A DNA stretch of 64,000 bases from Bacteroidales bacterium. Its GTDB lineage: Bacteria > Bacteroidota > Bacteroidia > Bacteroidales > UBA3663. The notes under the pieces are model-generated. The model did no database searches and was not told the origin of the DNA. It worked only from the letters and a program-made list of their open reading frames with translations. Below are positions 48,415 through 56,183 of this stretch, piece after piece; the stretch's first letter is position 1, and each line of letters starts with the position of its first letter. The DNA lies in contig JAFZBE010000048.1 in NCBI GenBank assembly GCA_017561935.1, forward strand, positions 1-64,000, given 5' to 3'. The position numbers and the translations under genes are program-made.

Positions 48415-48987
48415 TTAGTCATTGAACATTTCATTGAATATCTGTTTCATCGCCGCCTCGAACTTTGTCATGCAGCGGCTCTTCATTACCTTTACGCTGT
48501 TGGCAGCCTTGTAACCATAGAGGTCGGCAAGCTCCTGCATCGAGTATCTGTCGAAGTAAAAGCCCCAAAGCAGCTTGTTGCAGGGTTCAGGAAGGTTGCG
48601 CACCACTTCGCGTACAGCAGCCTCTTTGCGCTCCACCATTCTTGCATCCTCCTGGGCAAGCACCTCGTTGAGGAAGTCCTCGTTGAATTCGCTCACGTCA
48701 CGTTCGTCCTCATTGTCGAGTATCTTCTGCATCTGCCGATATTGCTCCTTGAGCTTGTTCTGCACAATACCATGGAAATATGCAGCCAGCGAGCGAGGCA
48801 TCTCGGCAAGGTATCCCGAATGAAGCTGTTCGTACAGGGTGAGGAATGAATCCTGGAAAAGGTCCTCAGCATCGTTGTGGTTCAATCCCTTCGACATAAG
48901 CCAGCTAAGGGTCTTGTCGCGCTGTTCACCCACGAAGTCATTCAGAACGGCGATGGTTGCATTAGGTAATATGTTGTTCTTTGCCAT
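48415..48987 (-). CDS. RNA polymerase sigma-70 family (ECF) factor
   Basis: 190 residues. Region 2: NHNDAEDLFQDSFLTLYEQL and YFHGIVQNKLKEQYRQ. Region 4: LPEPCNKLLWGFYFDRYSMQ followed by ELADLYGYKAANSVKVMKSR (helix-turn-helix). A short 5' leader separates the promoter box from the ATG. It is probably controlled by the membrane protein encoded next; target genes are unknown. Confidence 0.9.
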   Translation of the reverse strand: MAKNNILPNATIAVLNDFVGEQRDKTLSWLMSKGLNHNDAEDLFQDSFLTLYEQLHSGYLAEMPRSLAAYFHGIVQNKLKEQYRQMQKILDNEDERDVSEFNEDFLNEVLAQEDARMVERKEAAVREVVRNLPEPCNKLLWGFYFDRYSMQELADLYGYKAANSVKVMKSRCMTKFEAAMKQIFNEMFND

Positions 48988-49006
48988 ATATTTGAATTTT
49001 CGGGTG

Positions 49007-49014
49007 CAAAGATA
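49007..49014 (-). promoter_or_regulatory. Promoter -7 box of the sigma factor gene
   Basis: Minus-strand TATCTTTG, 19 bp upstream of the ATG, with CTTG at the -33 position. Confidence 0.78.
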
Positions 49015-49319
49015 CAGTTTTTTCCCAAACTATGCAAGGATAATCGCCATTTTTGATACCCGTTCATCACTATGTGCATGTTTTGGATGAAAAGTTAACT
49101 GTCTTAACACAAAAAATCTTCTACAAAAACACACGTTTATAGATTCAAAAAAAGAAGGCCCAGCACTCACTGCCAAGCCCTCTCCTACTGGTCTGAATTA
49201 CTATAAAAAACGTCTTGTCTTGATCTATAAAACTTTTCGTTTCCATCTTTATGTGACAAAGGGAACCGAAAGGTTAACAGAAAAAACAATTATTTTTGAA
49301 TTTCAGAAAAAAAGCATGA
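49015..49319. other. AT-rich gap without a recognised gene
   Basis: The gap from the sigma-factor start to the Nim-like gene contains the sigma promoter at its left end and a terminator at its right end (49320-49352). Between them I see only AT-rich DNA with short A/T runs and no open frame or clear hairpin. Confidence 0.5.
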
Positions 49320-49352
49320 AAAAAGTCCGTGCCATTCTTTAGTGACACGGAC
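49320..49352 (-). terminator. Terminator of the Nim-like gene
   Basis: GTCCGTG at 49325-49331 pairs with CACGGAC at 49346-49352; on the minus strand TTTTTT follows. It lies 17 bp after the stop. Confidence 0.85.
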
Positions 49353-49368
49353 GTTTCATCGCCAATGG

Positions 49369-49878
49369 TTATCGGAGAGCATCGCTCTGCTCTCGCTGCT
49401 TCATCAGCTCTATCGCCTCTTTCCCTGTCAGATGTTCGATGTCGAAGCGGATCATTAACATTCTCGAGAAACCATGCTCCATTTCTTTCTGCAAGGCTTC
49501 CTCCTGATTGGGATTATATCTGTCACCAAGCAGACGGGCTGTTTCCAGTTTCTCCTGCTCATCTTCGATGATATGAATGCGACCAAAAGCAATCACACTA
49601 CGAAAAAAGGTGGTGTACTTCGCTGGCTGCACGTCATCCTTGTCGATGACGCAGAACGAAGCCTTGTCACAGTTCCTGATGGCATCCACCTTATGGCCAC
49701 TCAATGCGCTGTGGAAATATAGTTTGCCATCGGCATAGACATAGCTGATGGGAACGGCGTAGGGATAGCCGCCATCACCCAGCAGTGCCAATGTACCGGC
49801 AGTCGCCTTCTGCAATATCACGATGCTCTCTGCTTCTGAAAGCTGCTGGTGATTGCGCCTCATTTCCCTGAATTCCAT
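49369..49878 (-). CDS. Pyridoxamine 5'-phosphate oxidase family protein (Nim-like)
   Basis: 169 residues. MEFREMRRNHQQLSEAESIV at the start, GTLALLGDGGYPYAVPISYV and LYFHSALSGHKVDAIRN match the FMN-binding split barrel of nitroimidazole-resistance (Nim)-type proteins. Whether it acts on nitroimidazoles cannot be told; many relatives are housekeeping flavoproteins. It starts 1 bp after the SMR pump stop, so the two form an operon. Confidence 0.85.
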   Translation of the reverse strand: MEFREMRRNHQQLSEAESIVILQKATAGTLALLGDGGYPYAVPISYVYADGKLYFHSALSGHKVDAIRNCDKASFCVIDKDDVQPAKYTTFFRSVIAFGRIHIIEDEQEKLETARLLGDRYNPNQEEALQKEMEHGFSRMLMIRFDIEHLTGKEAIELMKQREQSDALR

Positions 49879-49879
49879 T

Positions 49880-50203
49880 TTATGATACTGTTTTAAGTCC
49901 TACAATTGACACAATGAGCGTCGTGATGAAAAACAATCGCCAGAACGTAGCCGGTTCGTGGAAGACGAAGATACCTACAATCACCGTTCCCACAGCTCCT
50001 ATTCCCGTCCATACCGGATAAGCTGTCCCTAAAGGAAGCGTCTGTGTGGCTTTGGCCAGAAGTCCCATACTGAGAATGGTGAAAGCCAGGAATCCGCTCA
50101 TCCATAGCCACCATTCAGTTCCAGTCACATACTTTGCACGACCAAGACAATAGGTGAACCCCGTCTCACATAGTCCTGCAACAATCAAGATAATCCAGTT
50201 CAT
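49880..50203 (-). CDS. SMR efflux protein, SugE/Gdx type
   Basis: 107 residues, four helices. MNWIILIVAGLCETGFTYCL has the essential Glu of SMR proteins; TQTLPLGTAYPVWTGIGAVG and the ending VGLKTVS follow the guanidinium-exporter (SugE/Gdx) branch more closely than EmrE. It may export guanidinium or quaternary ammonium compounds. The start at 50203 is chosen because the promoter box lies upstream at 50267-50274, inside the longer frame. Confidence 0.88.
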   Translation of the reverse strand: MNWIILIVAGLCETGFTYCLGRAKYVTGTEWWLWMSGFLAFTILSMGLLAKATQTLPLGTAYPVWTGIGAVGTVIVGIFVFHEPATFWRLFFITTLIVSIVGLKTVS

Positions 50204-50266
50204 TTGGTTACTGACTGCCTGTTTGAGGGCAGCAGAACTATTCCGGCGACTCCTTCTAAGGCACTG

Positions 50267-50274
50267 CAAAGATA
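50267..50274 (-). promoter_or_regulatory. Promoter -7 box of the SMR/Nim-like operon
   Basis: Minus-strand TATCTTTG followed by CAGTGCC, 64 bp upstream of the SMR ATG. Confidence 0.75.
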
Positions 50275-50335
50275 CGAAAAATCTCCCAAATCGTGGGGAA
50301 TTAGGAGACAATTTTAAGATTATTTGTGAGATTTC

Positions 50336-50537
50336 TTACAATCCTTTTACCCAGGTCTCTAATTCCTGTTTATTTGTCCTGTTCAGGAGCTTGCCTTCCT
50401 TCCAGTTGACATCAGGATAAGCGGCTTTCAAGTCTTCGCATGCCTTCCTGATGCTGCTGCCGCCGTTTGTTACTCTGCGAGCAGGCATTGAGACAAATAG
50501 TCAACAGTGCCGCCATCACTAATACTATTCTCTTCAT
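50336..50537 (-). pseudogene. Small lipoprotein gene with a frameshift
   Basis: The ATG at 50537 opens MKRIVLVMAALLTICLNACS, a lipoprotein signal with lipobox LNAC. After SQSNKR the frame degenerates and stops at 50412. In the next frame the sequence continues sensibly as GGSSIRKACEDLKAAYPDVN, then WKEGKLLNRTNKQELETWVK and GL, stop at 50336. One extra base near 50460 would explain this: either a real mutation or a sequencing error. The ATG starts 1 bp after the CMD-cupin stop, so it was the last gene of that operon. Family not recognised. Confidence 0.6.
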
Positions 50538-50538
50538 A

Positions 50539-51546
50539 TCACTTCAGTTTGTCATATACTTCATCGCTCACTGGCTCAAGCCATTCATTGCTCGAACCTT
50601 CCTGCACATCCTTATGATAAGTCAGATGCTGGAACCAGGAATCCTTGGCGGCTCCGTGCCAGTGCTTCACCTCAGCGGGAATGGCGATGACGGTGCCGGG
50701 AGTCATCTCAATGGCTTCCTTGCCCCATTCCTGATACCAACCGCGACCGCTGACGCAGATGAGCACCTGCACCGACTTGTGGTGGATGTGCCAGTTGTTG
50801 CGGCAGCGAGGCTCGAAGGTGACGTTATGCACGCCGCCACCCACGTCGGCCAGATAGCTGTTGCCGACGAAATACTGTGCATAGGCGGTATTGGGATTGC
50901 CCTTAGGCCATTTGCTGCGAAGGGTATAGCCCTCGCTGTCGAGCCAGGCACAGAGTTCATCGACGAGTTCCTGCGAATTACCCATGTTCACGGCTCCGCG
51001 TTTATGGGCAGCCAACTGCGGAGCAACACCTTCGAGACCACTCAATGCTGCTACCGTCACTATCTCGCGGTCGGCATGTGAGAGTTGGTCTCCAGCGAAG
51101 ATGTCACCGAAGAGGTGCGACTTCAAATAATAGTCATCTTGCGGACAGAAGTCATAATCGAAAGCACGGCCCGATAGCTGCGTCTGGTTCTTCTTGCCCA
51201 GTTCGTAGGCTTTCTGTGCATCGTCCCATTCGGCAGGGCGTGTCCACGGTTTGCCCTCGTGCCATGTCGATTTCTTGTCCTCCAATACCTTGCCCAGCAC
51301 TCCCAGCGCATTCAGCGAACGCGGGAATCCCGTATAGGCATAGAGCTGCGAGAAAGCCTCCTTCAGCTCATTGATGGTTACACCATTGTCGAGTGCCGAG
51401 TGTACGGCAGGCTCCAATCGCTCCAAGTCACCCTGTGCCATCAGGCAGGCACACGCTGCCAATCCCTTTTGACGCTCTGTCAGCGTCTGACCGTTTATTG
51501 TCATCATAGTCAATGCTGATATTATAAATACAAACAATCTCTTCAT
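50539..51546 (-). CDS. Carboxymuconolactone decarboxylase-cupin fusion protein, exported
   Basis: 335 residues with a signal peptide (MKRLFVFIISALTMMTINGQ). Residues about 25-210 hold two CMD-like segments (INELKEAFSQLYAYTGFPRS and HADREIVTVAALSGLEGVAP). Residues about 235-320 are a cupin (NNWHIHHKSVQVLICVSGRG, with PAEVKHWHGAAKDSW as second motif). The fusion resembles proteins involved in peroxide or quinone handling. Encoded between an AraC regulator and the broken lipoprotein. Confidence 0.85.
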   Translation of the reverse strand: MKRLFVFIISALTMMTINGQTLTERQKGLAACACLMAQGDLERLEPAVHSALDNGVTINELKEAFSQLYAYTGFPRSLNALGVLGKVLEDKKSTWHEGKPWTRPAEWDDAQKAYELGKKNQTQLSGRAFDYDFCPQDDYYLKSHLFGDIFAGDQLSHADREIVTVAALSGLEGVAPQLAAHKRGAVNMGNSQELVDELCAWLDSEGYTLRSKWPKGNPNTAYAQYFVGNSYLADVGGGVHNVTFEPRCRNNWHIHHKSVQVLICVSGRGWYQEWGKEAIEMTPGTVIAIPAEVKHWHGAAKDSWFQHLTYHKDVQEGSSNEWLEPVSDEVYDKLK

Positions 51547-51555
51547 TTTTTCAGC

Positions 51556-52458
51556 CTAATTTCTATACTCTGTTGGTGTCATGCCAACCTGTTGCTTGAA
51601 CAGGCGGGTGAAGTGTTGTGGATACTGGAAACCGAGTTTATAGGCCACCTGGTTGATGGTCAGCTCGCGGTCCATGACGTACTGCTTCGAAAGGTCGATG
51701 ACCTTGTTCTGGATATAGCGCTGAGCCGTGAGGCCCGTCTCCTTCTTGATGAGGTCGCCGAAGTAGCCGGGTGAGAGGAACACCTTCTCTGCGAAATAGG
51801 CTACCGAGGGCAGTCCCTTTCGCTCTGCTTCACCGCTTCGGAAATAGGTCTCCAGGTCGTGCTGGAAGCGGGTCATGATGTCGTTGTTCACCTTGTGGCG
51901 CGTGATGAACTGGCGGTCATAGTAGCGCATGCAGTAGTCGAGCAGCATGCCGATGGCATCGGTGATGAGCGTCTGCGAGTGCTTGTCCACAGGGTGCTGC
52001 AGTTCCTCCTCGATGCTGTCGAGCAGATCGCTCACGATACGCTGCTCACGCTCCGAGAGGTGCAGGGCCTCGCGCTGGTCGTAGTCGAAGAACGTGTAGT
52101 CGTGGATGCGCTTGGCCAGGGGCGTGCCGTAGATCAAGTCGGGATGGAACAGCAGGCCGCGCGAGGCTGGCATGGGCTTCGTCACGTCCCATACCACCTC
52201 GACCACCTGTCCTGGCTTAAAGCTCACAATGGTGCCCTCCTGATAGTCGTACTTCTCGCGTCCGTAGCGTATCGAGCAGCCCTCGCCCTGCTTCAGGAAC
52301 AGGGCGTATAGGCCATAGTTCAGACGCGTGTGGTTCAGATCCACAGGTGGTTCTACGGTGTGATTCACCACAGTCACAAGCGGATGTAGCGTCTCCCACC
52401 CGTACATTTTGTTATATGCGTCGATCGAGTCGAGCTGGACGATTCTACCTTCTGCCAT
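51556..52458 (-). CDS. AraC family transcriptional regulator
   Basis: 300 residues. The N-terminal cupin-like sensing region (about 40-150) is followed by two helix-turn-helix motifs; the C-terminal signature is INQVAYKLGFQYPQHFTRLF then KQQVGMTPTEYRN. It probably controls its own operon, possibly in response to a substrate of the hydrolase and CMD-cupin proteins. Starts 1 bp after the hydrolase stop. Confidence 0.93.
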   Translation of the reverse strand: MAEGRIVQLDSIDAYNKMYGWETLHPLVTVVNHTVEPPVDLNHTRLNYGLYALFLKQGEGCSIRYGREKYDYQEGTIVSFKPGQVVEVVWDVTKPMPASRGLLFHPDLIYGTPLAKRIHDYTFFDYDQREALHLSEREQRIVSDLLDSIEEELQHPVDKHSQTLITDAIGMLLDYCMRYYDRQFITRHKVNNDIMTRFQHDLETYFRSGEAERKGLPSVAYFAEKVFLSPGYFGDLIKKETGLTAQRYIQNKVIDLSKQYVMDRELTINQVAYKLGFQYPQHFTRLFKQQVGMTPTEYRN

Positions 52459-52459
52459 G

Positions 52460-53530
52460 TTATTTCAGGTTCTCACGGAAAAAGTTTTCCAATTTGTCGA
52501 AAGGAATGTAGTTACCCGTACCGCCATCATAAAGGTCGCAATGGCTGGCACCCGGGATAATCATCAGTTCCTTGTTGTCACCCTTGAGAAGCTTGAAAGC
52601 ATCTTCGCCCATATAACGACTGTGCGCCTTCTCGCCATGGATGATAAGGACTGCACTGCGTATCTCGTTGGCATACTGGAGCAATCGGGTATTCATCATG
52701 GGCATCATGCCGCAAGCAGCCCATCCGTCGGTGGAGTTGCCGCTACGTTCATGGTAACCGCGTGGTGTCTTGTAATAGGCATGATAGTCCTTGATGAATT
52801 GGGGGGCATCGTCTGGCAGCGGATCGACTACACCTCCCGCACGTGGATGTTCACCAGTACGGTAGTCCTCGGTTCGCTGACGCGCCACCATCTGGCGCAT
52901 GGCATAGCGTGCATCCTCGTTGTCGTTCTGGTCGAAATAACCCTTCTCGTTCACTCGTGTGAGTTCGTACATCGTCGAAGCCACAGTCGCCTTGATACGT
53001 GGATCGACTGCCGCAACATTGAGGGCAAAACCACCCCATCCGCAGATGCCGATGATGCCGATACGCTCGGGATCAACCAGCTCATAATTCGACAGGAAAT
53101 CGACAGCAGCCGAATAGTCTTCGGTATTGATGTCAACTGAAGCTATCCTGCGTGGTTCGCCGCCACTCTCACCTGTAAAGGAAGGATCAAAAGCAATGGT
53201 CAGGAAGCCGCGTTCGGCCATCGTCTGAGCATAGAGTCCGCTTGATTGCTCCTTCACGGCACCAAAGGGGCCGCACACGGCAATGGCAGGCAGCTTTCCG
53301 CTCGCAGCTTTCGGCACATACATATCGGCTGCAAGTGTTATACCGAATAGGTTCTTGAACGTCACCTTCGAGTGCTCCACCTTGTTGCTCTTCGGGAACA
53401 CCTTGTCCCACTCTTGTGTTAAAGTCAATGTCTGTTCCATGTTCTTCTCTACGTTGTTTTGATTAGCTACTTGTGTGCAAGCCGTCAGCATGCCGACTGC
53501 AAGCAGAACGAATGATACGGTTTTCTTCAT
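52460..53530 (-). CDS. Alpha/beta hydrolase lipoprotein (YcjY-like)
   Basis: 356 residues. Signal with lipobox LTAC (Cys18), so membrane-anchored outside the cytoplasm. The fold is that of dienelactone-hydrolase-like enzymes: ITLAADMYVPKAASGKLPAI, then IGICGWGGFALN with Cys at the nucleophile position, IIHGEKAHSRYMGED for the acid, and PGASHCDLYDGG for the His. Substrate unknown. It follows the cyclophilin-like gene by 13 bp. Confidence 0.85.
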   Translation of the reverse strand: MKKTVSFVLLAVGMLTACTQVANQNNVEKNMEQTLTLTQEWDKVFPKSNKVEHSKVTFKNLFGITLAADMYVPKAASGKLPAIAVCGPFGAVKEQSSGLYAQTMAERGFLTIAFDPSFTGESGGEPRRIASVDINTEDYSAAVDFLSNYELVDPERIGIIGICGWGGFALNVAAVDPRIKATVASTMYELTRVNEKGYFDQNDNEDARYAMRQMVARQRTEDYRTGEHPRAGGVVDPLPDDAPQFIKDYHAYYKTPRGYHERSGNSTDGWAACGMMPMMNTRLLQYANEIRSAVLIIHGEKAHSRYMGEDAFKLLKGDNKELMIIPGASHCDLYDGGTGNYIPFDKLENFFRENLK

Positions 53531-53543
53531 ACATTATTCTATC

Positions 53544-54086
53544 TTATCTGATTTGTTTTTTCCCGTTTCGTATCACAATCCCTTTCATCCCGGTCTGTGC
53601 CAACATCCCTGAGACAGTATAGGTTGCCGATTCCTTGCCGTCGGTCAACACTCGGCTGAGACTTGAAGGATCGGAGATGGAGAGCGTCACGATTACGTTA
53701 TCGCCTCCCGCATTCACCCATTGTTTGATTTCGGCCTGCGTCATGTTATCGAGCTTGCCGAGGCGGGTGAAGTCCCATGAGTTCGTGTCATAGTAGATGC
53801 ATAGATTGCTGCCCAGATACAGAATCAAGTCGCCCGGCTGTGTGGTGATATCTTCATTGTTCTGGGGGAACGAATAGCCCAGCGGCCCCACCTTCTCAAA
53901 GTCACCGTAGTCATGAGCCTCGTAAGTGATGTAGCCCTTTTGAAGTTGCGCCACCAAAGCCTCCGTCGAAGAGTTGCTGACGAGCGTTGCCGTCTTGGTC
54001 ACACCACCGATGGTAAGGTACATCTTTTGCTGAGCGTTTGCACCCAGTGTCATAGCTGTTAGAGCCATAATAATCAGTCCTTTCAT
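53544..54086 (-). CDS. Secreted cyclophilin-like-fold protein with a T9SS-like tail
   Basis: 180 residues. Signal MKGLIIMALTAMTLGANAQQ, then a small beta domain with GDLILYLGSNLCIYYDTNSW matching the cyclophilin-like family common in Firmicutes and Bacteroidetes operons. The last 30 residues (YTVSGMLAQTGMKGIVIRNG then KKQIR) resemble a short type IX secretion sorting tail. The start at 54086 is fixed by the promoter at 54108-54115. First gene of the operon with hydrolase, AraC, CMD-cupin and lipoprotein. Confidence 0.75.
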   Translation of the reverse strand: MKGLIIMALTAMTLGANAQQKMYLTIGGVTKTATLVSNSSTEALVAQLQKGYITYEAHDYGDFEKVGPLGYSFPQNNEDITTQPGDLILYLGSNLCIYYDTNSWDFTRLGKLDNMTQAEIKQWVNAGGDNVIVTLSISDPSSLSRVLTDGKESATYTVSGMLAQTGMKGIVIRNGKKQIR

Positions 54087-54107
54087 AATAGTTTGTTTTT
54101 CCGGGTG

Positions 54108-54115
54108 CAAAGATA
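54108..54115 (-). promoter_or_regulatory. Promoter -7 box of the five-gene operon
   Basis: Minus-strand TATCTTTG followed by CACCCGG, 21 bp upstream of the ATG at 54086. Confidence 0.8.
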
Positions 54116-54261
54116 CGGGGTTTTCCTGATATTCGGCCTAAATGAATTGCGGAAAGAAATACCATTATTACGGATTTATCTCTCCATTGAAAACAATCTC
54201 ATTGCTCATCAATATTGATTAGTGTGTATTTGCGGCTACCTAAGCCAATCTGCTCATCGAG

Positions 54262-54294
54262 AAAAATGAGTGGCATCCGAAAGCGGATGTCACT
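54262..54294 (-). terminator. Terminator overlapping the acetyltransferase stop
   Basis: AGTGGCATCCG (54269-54279) and CGGATGTCACT (54284-54294) form an 11-bp stem with one G-T pair; on the minus strand ATTTTTCTC follows. The stem includes the stop codon. Confidence 0.8.
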
Positions 54295-54847
54295 TGTTGA
54301 TTTTTCTGATAACCCTGCATGGATTGCCTACAGCCACGCAGTCCTCTGGGATGTCTTTGCTCACTACAGAACCTGCTCCGATAATGCTTCTTGCCCCAAT
54401 GGTAACACCGGGCAGCACGATAACACCGCCTCCCAGCCAACAGTCTTCACCGATGGTTATCGGCGAGCATCGCTCTATGGGCTTGCGACGCTCGATGTAA
54501 TCAATAGGGTGGTTCGGGGTCAGGAATTGGCAGTTCGGGCCTATTTGAGTGTTGGAACCGATGGTGATAATACCTCCGTCGAGCATCGTGCCGTTGTAGT
54601 TGATAAACACATTCTCACCCAGTTTGATGCCATGCCCATGGTCGCAATGAAACGGTGGTGCTACCGTGGATGATTCCGGAATGCCAGGGATCAAGTCCTC
54701 AATCGTCTTCCTGTAGTCTTCATCCTCAATGGTCATGGTTTGCAGCCTCGCACAAAGATGCTTGGCCCTAAGGTAACTCGCCAAACATTCTTCGCTTGTG
54801 AAGTCATAGAACTCTTCACTGTGCATTTTTTCAAATTCTGTTTTCAT
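54290..54847 (-). CDS. Maltose/galactoside-type sugar O-acetyltransferase
   Basis: 185 residues, left-handed beta-helix hexapeptide repeats (IGENV-type turns, GIITIGSNTQIGPNCQF, ITIGEDCWLGGGVIVLPGVT, then IGAGSVVSKDIP). FLTPNHPID holds the catalytic His. It acetylates a sugar hydroxyl with acetyl-CoA. The start at 54847 (MKTEFEKMHSEEFYDF) is typical for the family; a longer frame to 54895 is less likely. Confidence 0.9.
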   Translation of the reverse strand: MKTEFEKMHSEEFYDFTSEECLASYLRAKHLCARLQTMTIEDEDYRKTIEDLIPGIPESSTVAPPFHCDHGHGIKLGENVFINYNGTMLDGGIITIGSNTQIGPNCQFLTPNHPIDYIERRKPIERCSPITIGEDCWLGGGVIVLPGVTIGARSIIGAGSVVSKDIPEDCVAVGNPCRVIRKINK

Positions 54848-54957
54848 ATTTCCTTTGACAGGCATTTTACCAAGGACGTTTAATTTAATACTCAAGTTTA
54901 GGAAATGCGATATTTGAGATCTTTCTCATTTTATCTTCGTAATCTAATAAAACGGCT

Positions 54958-56061
54958 TCAAAACTCCACCACCGTCCCAATAGGTTGGTCAAGTAGGTTG
55001 ATGTGATTCCGCCCCGCGATGTCGTGTGCCACGCTGTCGGGTTCCGACCATGAGTGCTTGGAGAGAGAGAACTTGCCATGATGCACCGTGAAAACCAGTT
55101 TGACCCGCAGGTCGAGGATGGCTTTTTTCAAGTCTTCGGGCATCAGGTGGATATTGGCCCAATCCTGGTTGTACTGGCCATTCTCCATCAATGCCAGATC
55201 CACCGTACCAAACCGCTCATACACTTCCTTGAAACGGTCGTCATAACCGCCGTCACCGCCGACATAGACTTTCTTCCCTCCCGATTCGACTAAAAAAGCA
55301 GCCCACAGCGTTTGGTTGCGCTTGAAGAGACGGTTGGAGAAATGTCGAGTGGGCAGACAGGTGATTTTAGAGTTGAGAGCGGAGAGTTTAGGGTTGAGAG
55401 TTTCGTACCAATCCATTTCGGTGATGTGCTCAGGGTCATAGCCCCAATACTCTAAATATTCCGCCACACCCAGCGGACACACCACGTGCTTCACTTTGCC
55501 CTTCAAGTCGCGCAGGGTGGCGTAATCCAAATGATCCCAATGCTCATGGGTGATGATCAGTACATCGATGTCAGGCATGTCGTCGGGCGAGTAGATGTCC
55601 GTGCCCTTGAACGGGCGCATCATCACCGTCACGGGAAACTCCATCTTCAGCAGCGGGTCAACCAAATAGCGTTTCCCGTCCAAACAGAAAAGGTAGGACG
55701 AATGCCCGAACCAGACGAGCCAGTCTTTGCCGGTCCCTGAGCCTGTCGAAGGGTCGGTGGGCAATGCCTTCAAGTCAGTCTTCACGACAGGAACGGCTTT
55801 TTTGGGCACCCTGTCTTTCTTGCGGTGAGTAAGGAACTCCCACAATGCCCCGAACATGGACTTGTCACCAGTGAATTGAGGCGTGGGAATCTGATTCTGG
55901 AACTGTCCGTCACTATAGTTCGGCGAAGCTTCGATTCTGTCTTGTCGCTCTTTCGACATCCGCCTACCGAAGCTAGGATGGTTCAGGATGATTACGCCGA
56001 CGATCGCTATCACTAAAAGAACAGCAAGGATGATGAGTAGCATTTTCAAGGAACTTTTCAT
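54958..56061 (-). CDS. MBL-fold metal-dependent hydrolase (RomA/NAPE-PLD-like)
   Basis: 367 residues. One N-terminal membrane helix (KMLLIILAVLLVIAIVGVII), then a beta-lactamase fold with the metal motif HEHWDHLDY, VYVGGDGGYDDRF and FTVHHGKFSLSKH. The nearest family is the inner-membrane RomA/UlaG/NAPE-phospholipase D group. Two coding stretches look like inserted repeats: DPSTGSGTGK from the common dispersed sequence CCTTCGACAGGCTCAGG (55735-55753), and NPKLSALNSK from TTGAGAG repeats (55366-55407). Confidence 0.83.
   Translation of the reverse strand: MKSSLKMLLIILAVLLVIAIVGVIILNHPSFGRRMSKERQDRIEASPNYSDGQFQNQIPTPQFTGDKSMFGALWEFLTHRKKDRVPKKAVPVVKTDLKALPTDPSTGSGTGKDWLVWFGHSSYLFCLDGKRYLVDPLLKMEFPVTVMMRPFKGTDIYSPDDMPDIDVLIITHEHWDHLDYATLRDLKGKVKHVVCPLGVAEYLEYWGYDPEHITEMDWYETLNPKLSALNSKITCLPTRHFSNRLFKRNQTLWAAFLVESGGKKVYVGGDGGYDDRFKEVYERFGTVDLALMENGQYNQDWANIHLMPEDLKKAILDLRVKLVFTVHHGKFSLSKHSWSEPDSVAHDIAGRNHINLLDQPIGTVVEF
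55735..55753. repeat. CCCTTCGACAGGCTCAGGG element inside the MBL gene
   Basis: The sequence CCCTGAGCCTGTCGAAGGG occurs widely as a dispersed repeat in many bacteria. Here it encodes PSTGSGT within a loop and does not break the frame. Confidence 0.7.
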
Positions 56062-56183
56062 TGTGGAATGTTAAGCAAATATTTACAATACTGTGCCCCT
56101 TGACGGCACGAAAAAGTTCACTTTTTTCCTTTTCGCGCTTTTCAGCAAATCCGCAGTCGATTTGAGGGCACGAAAAGCCAGTC

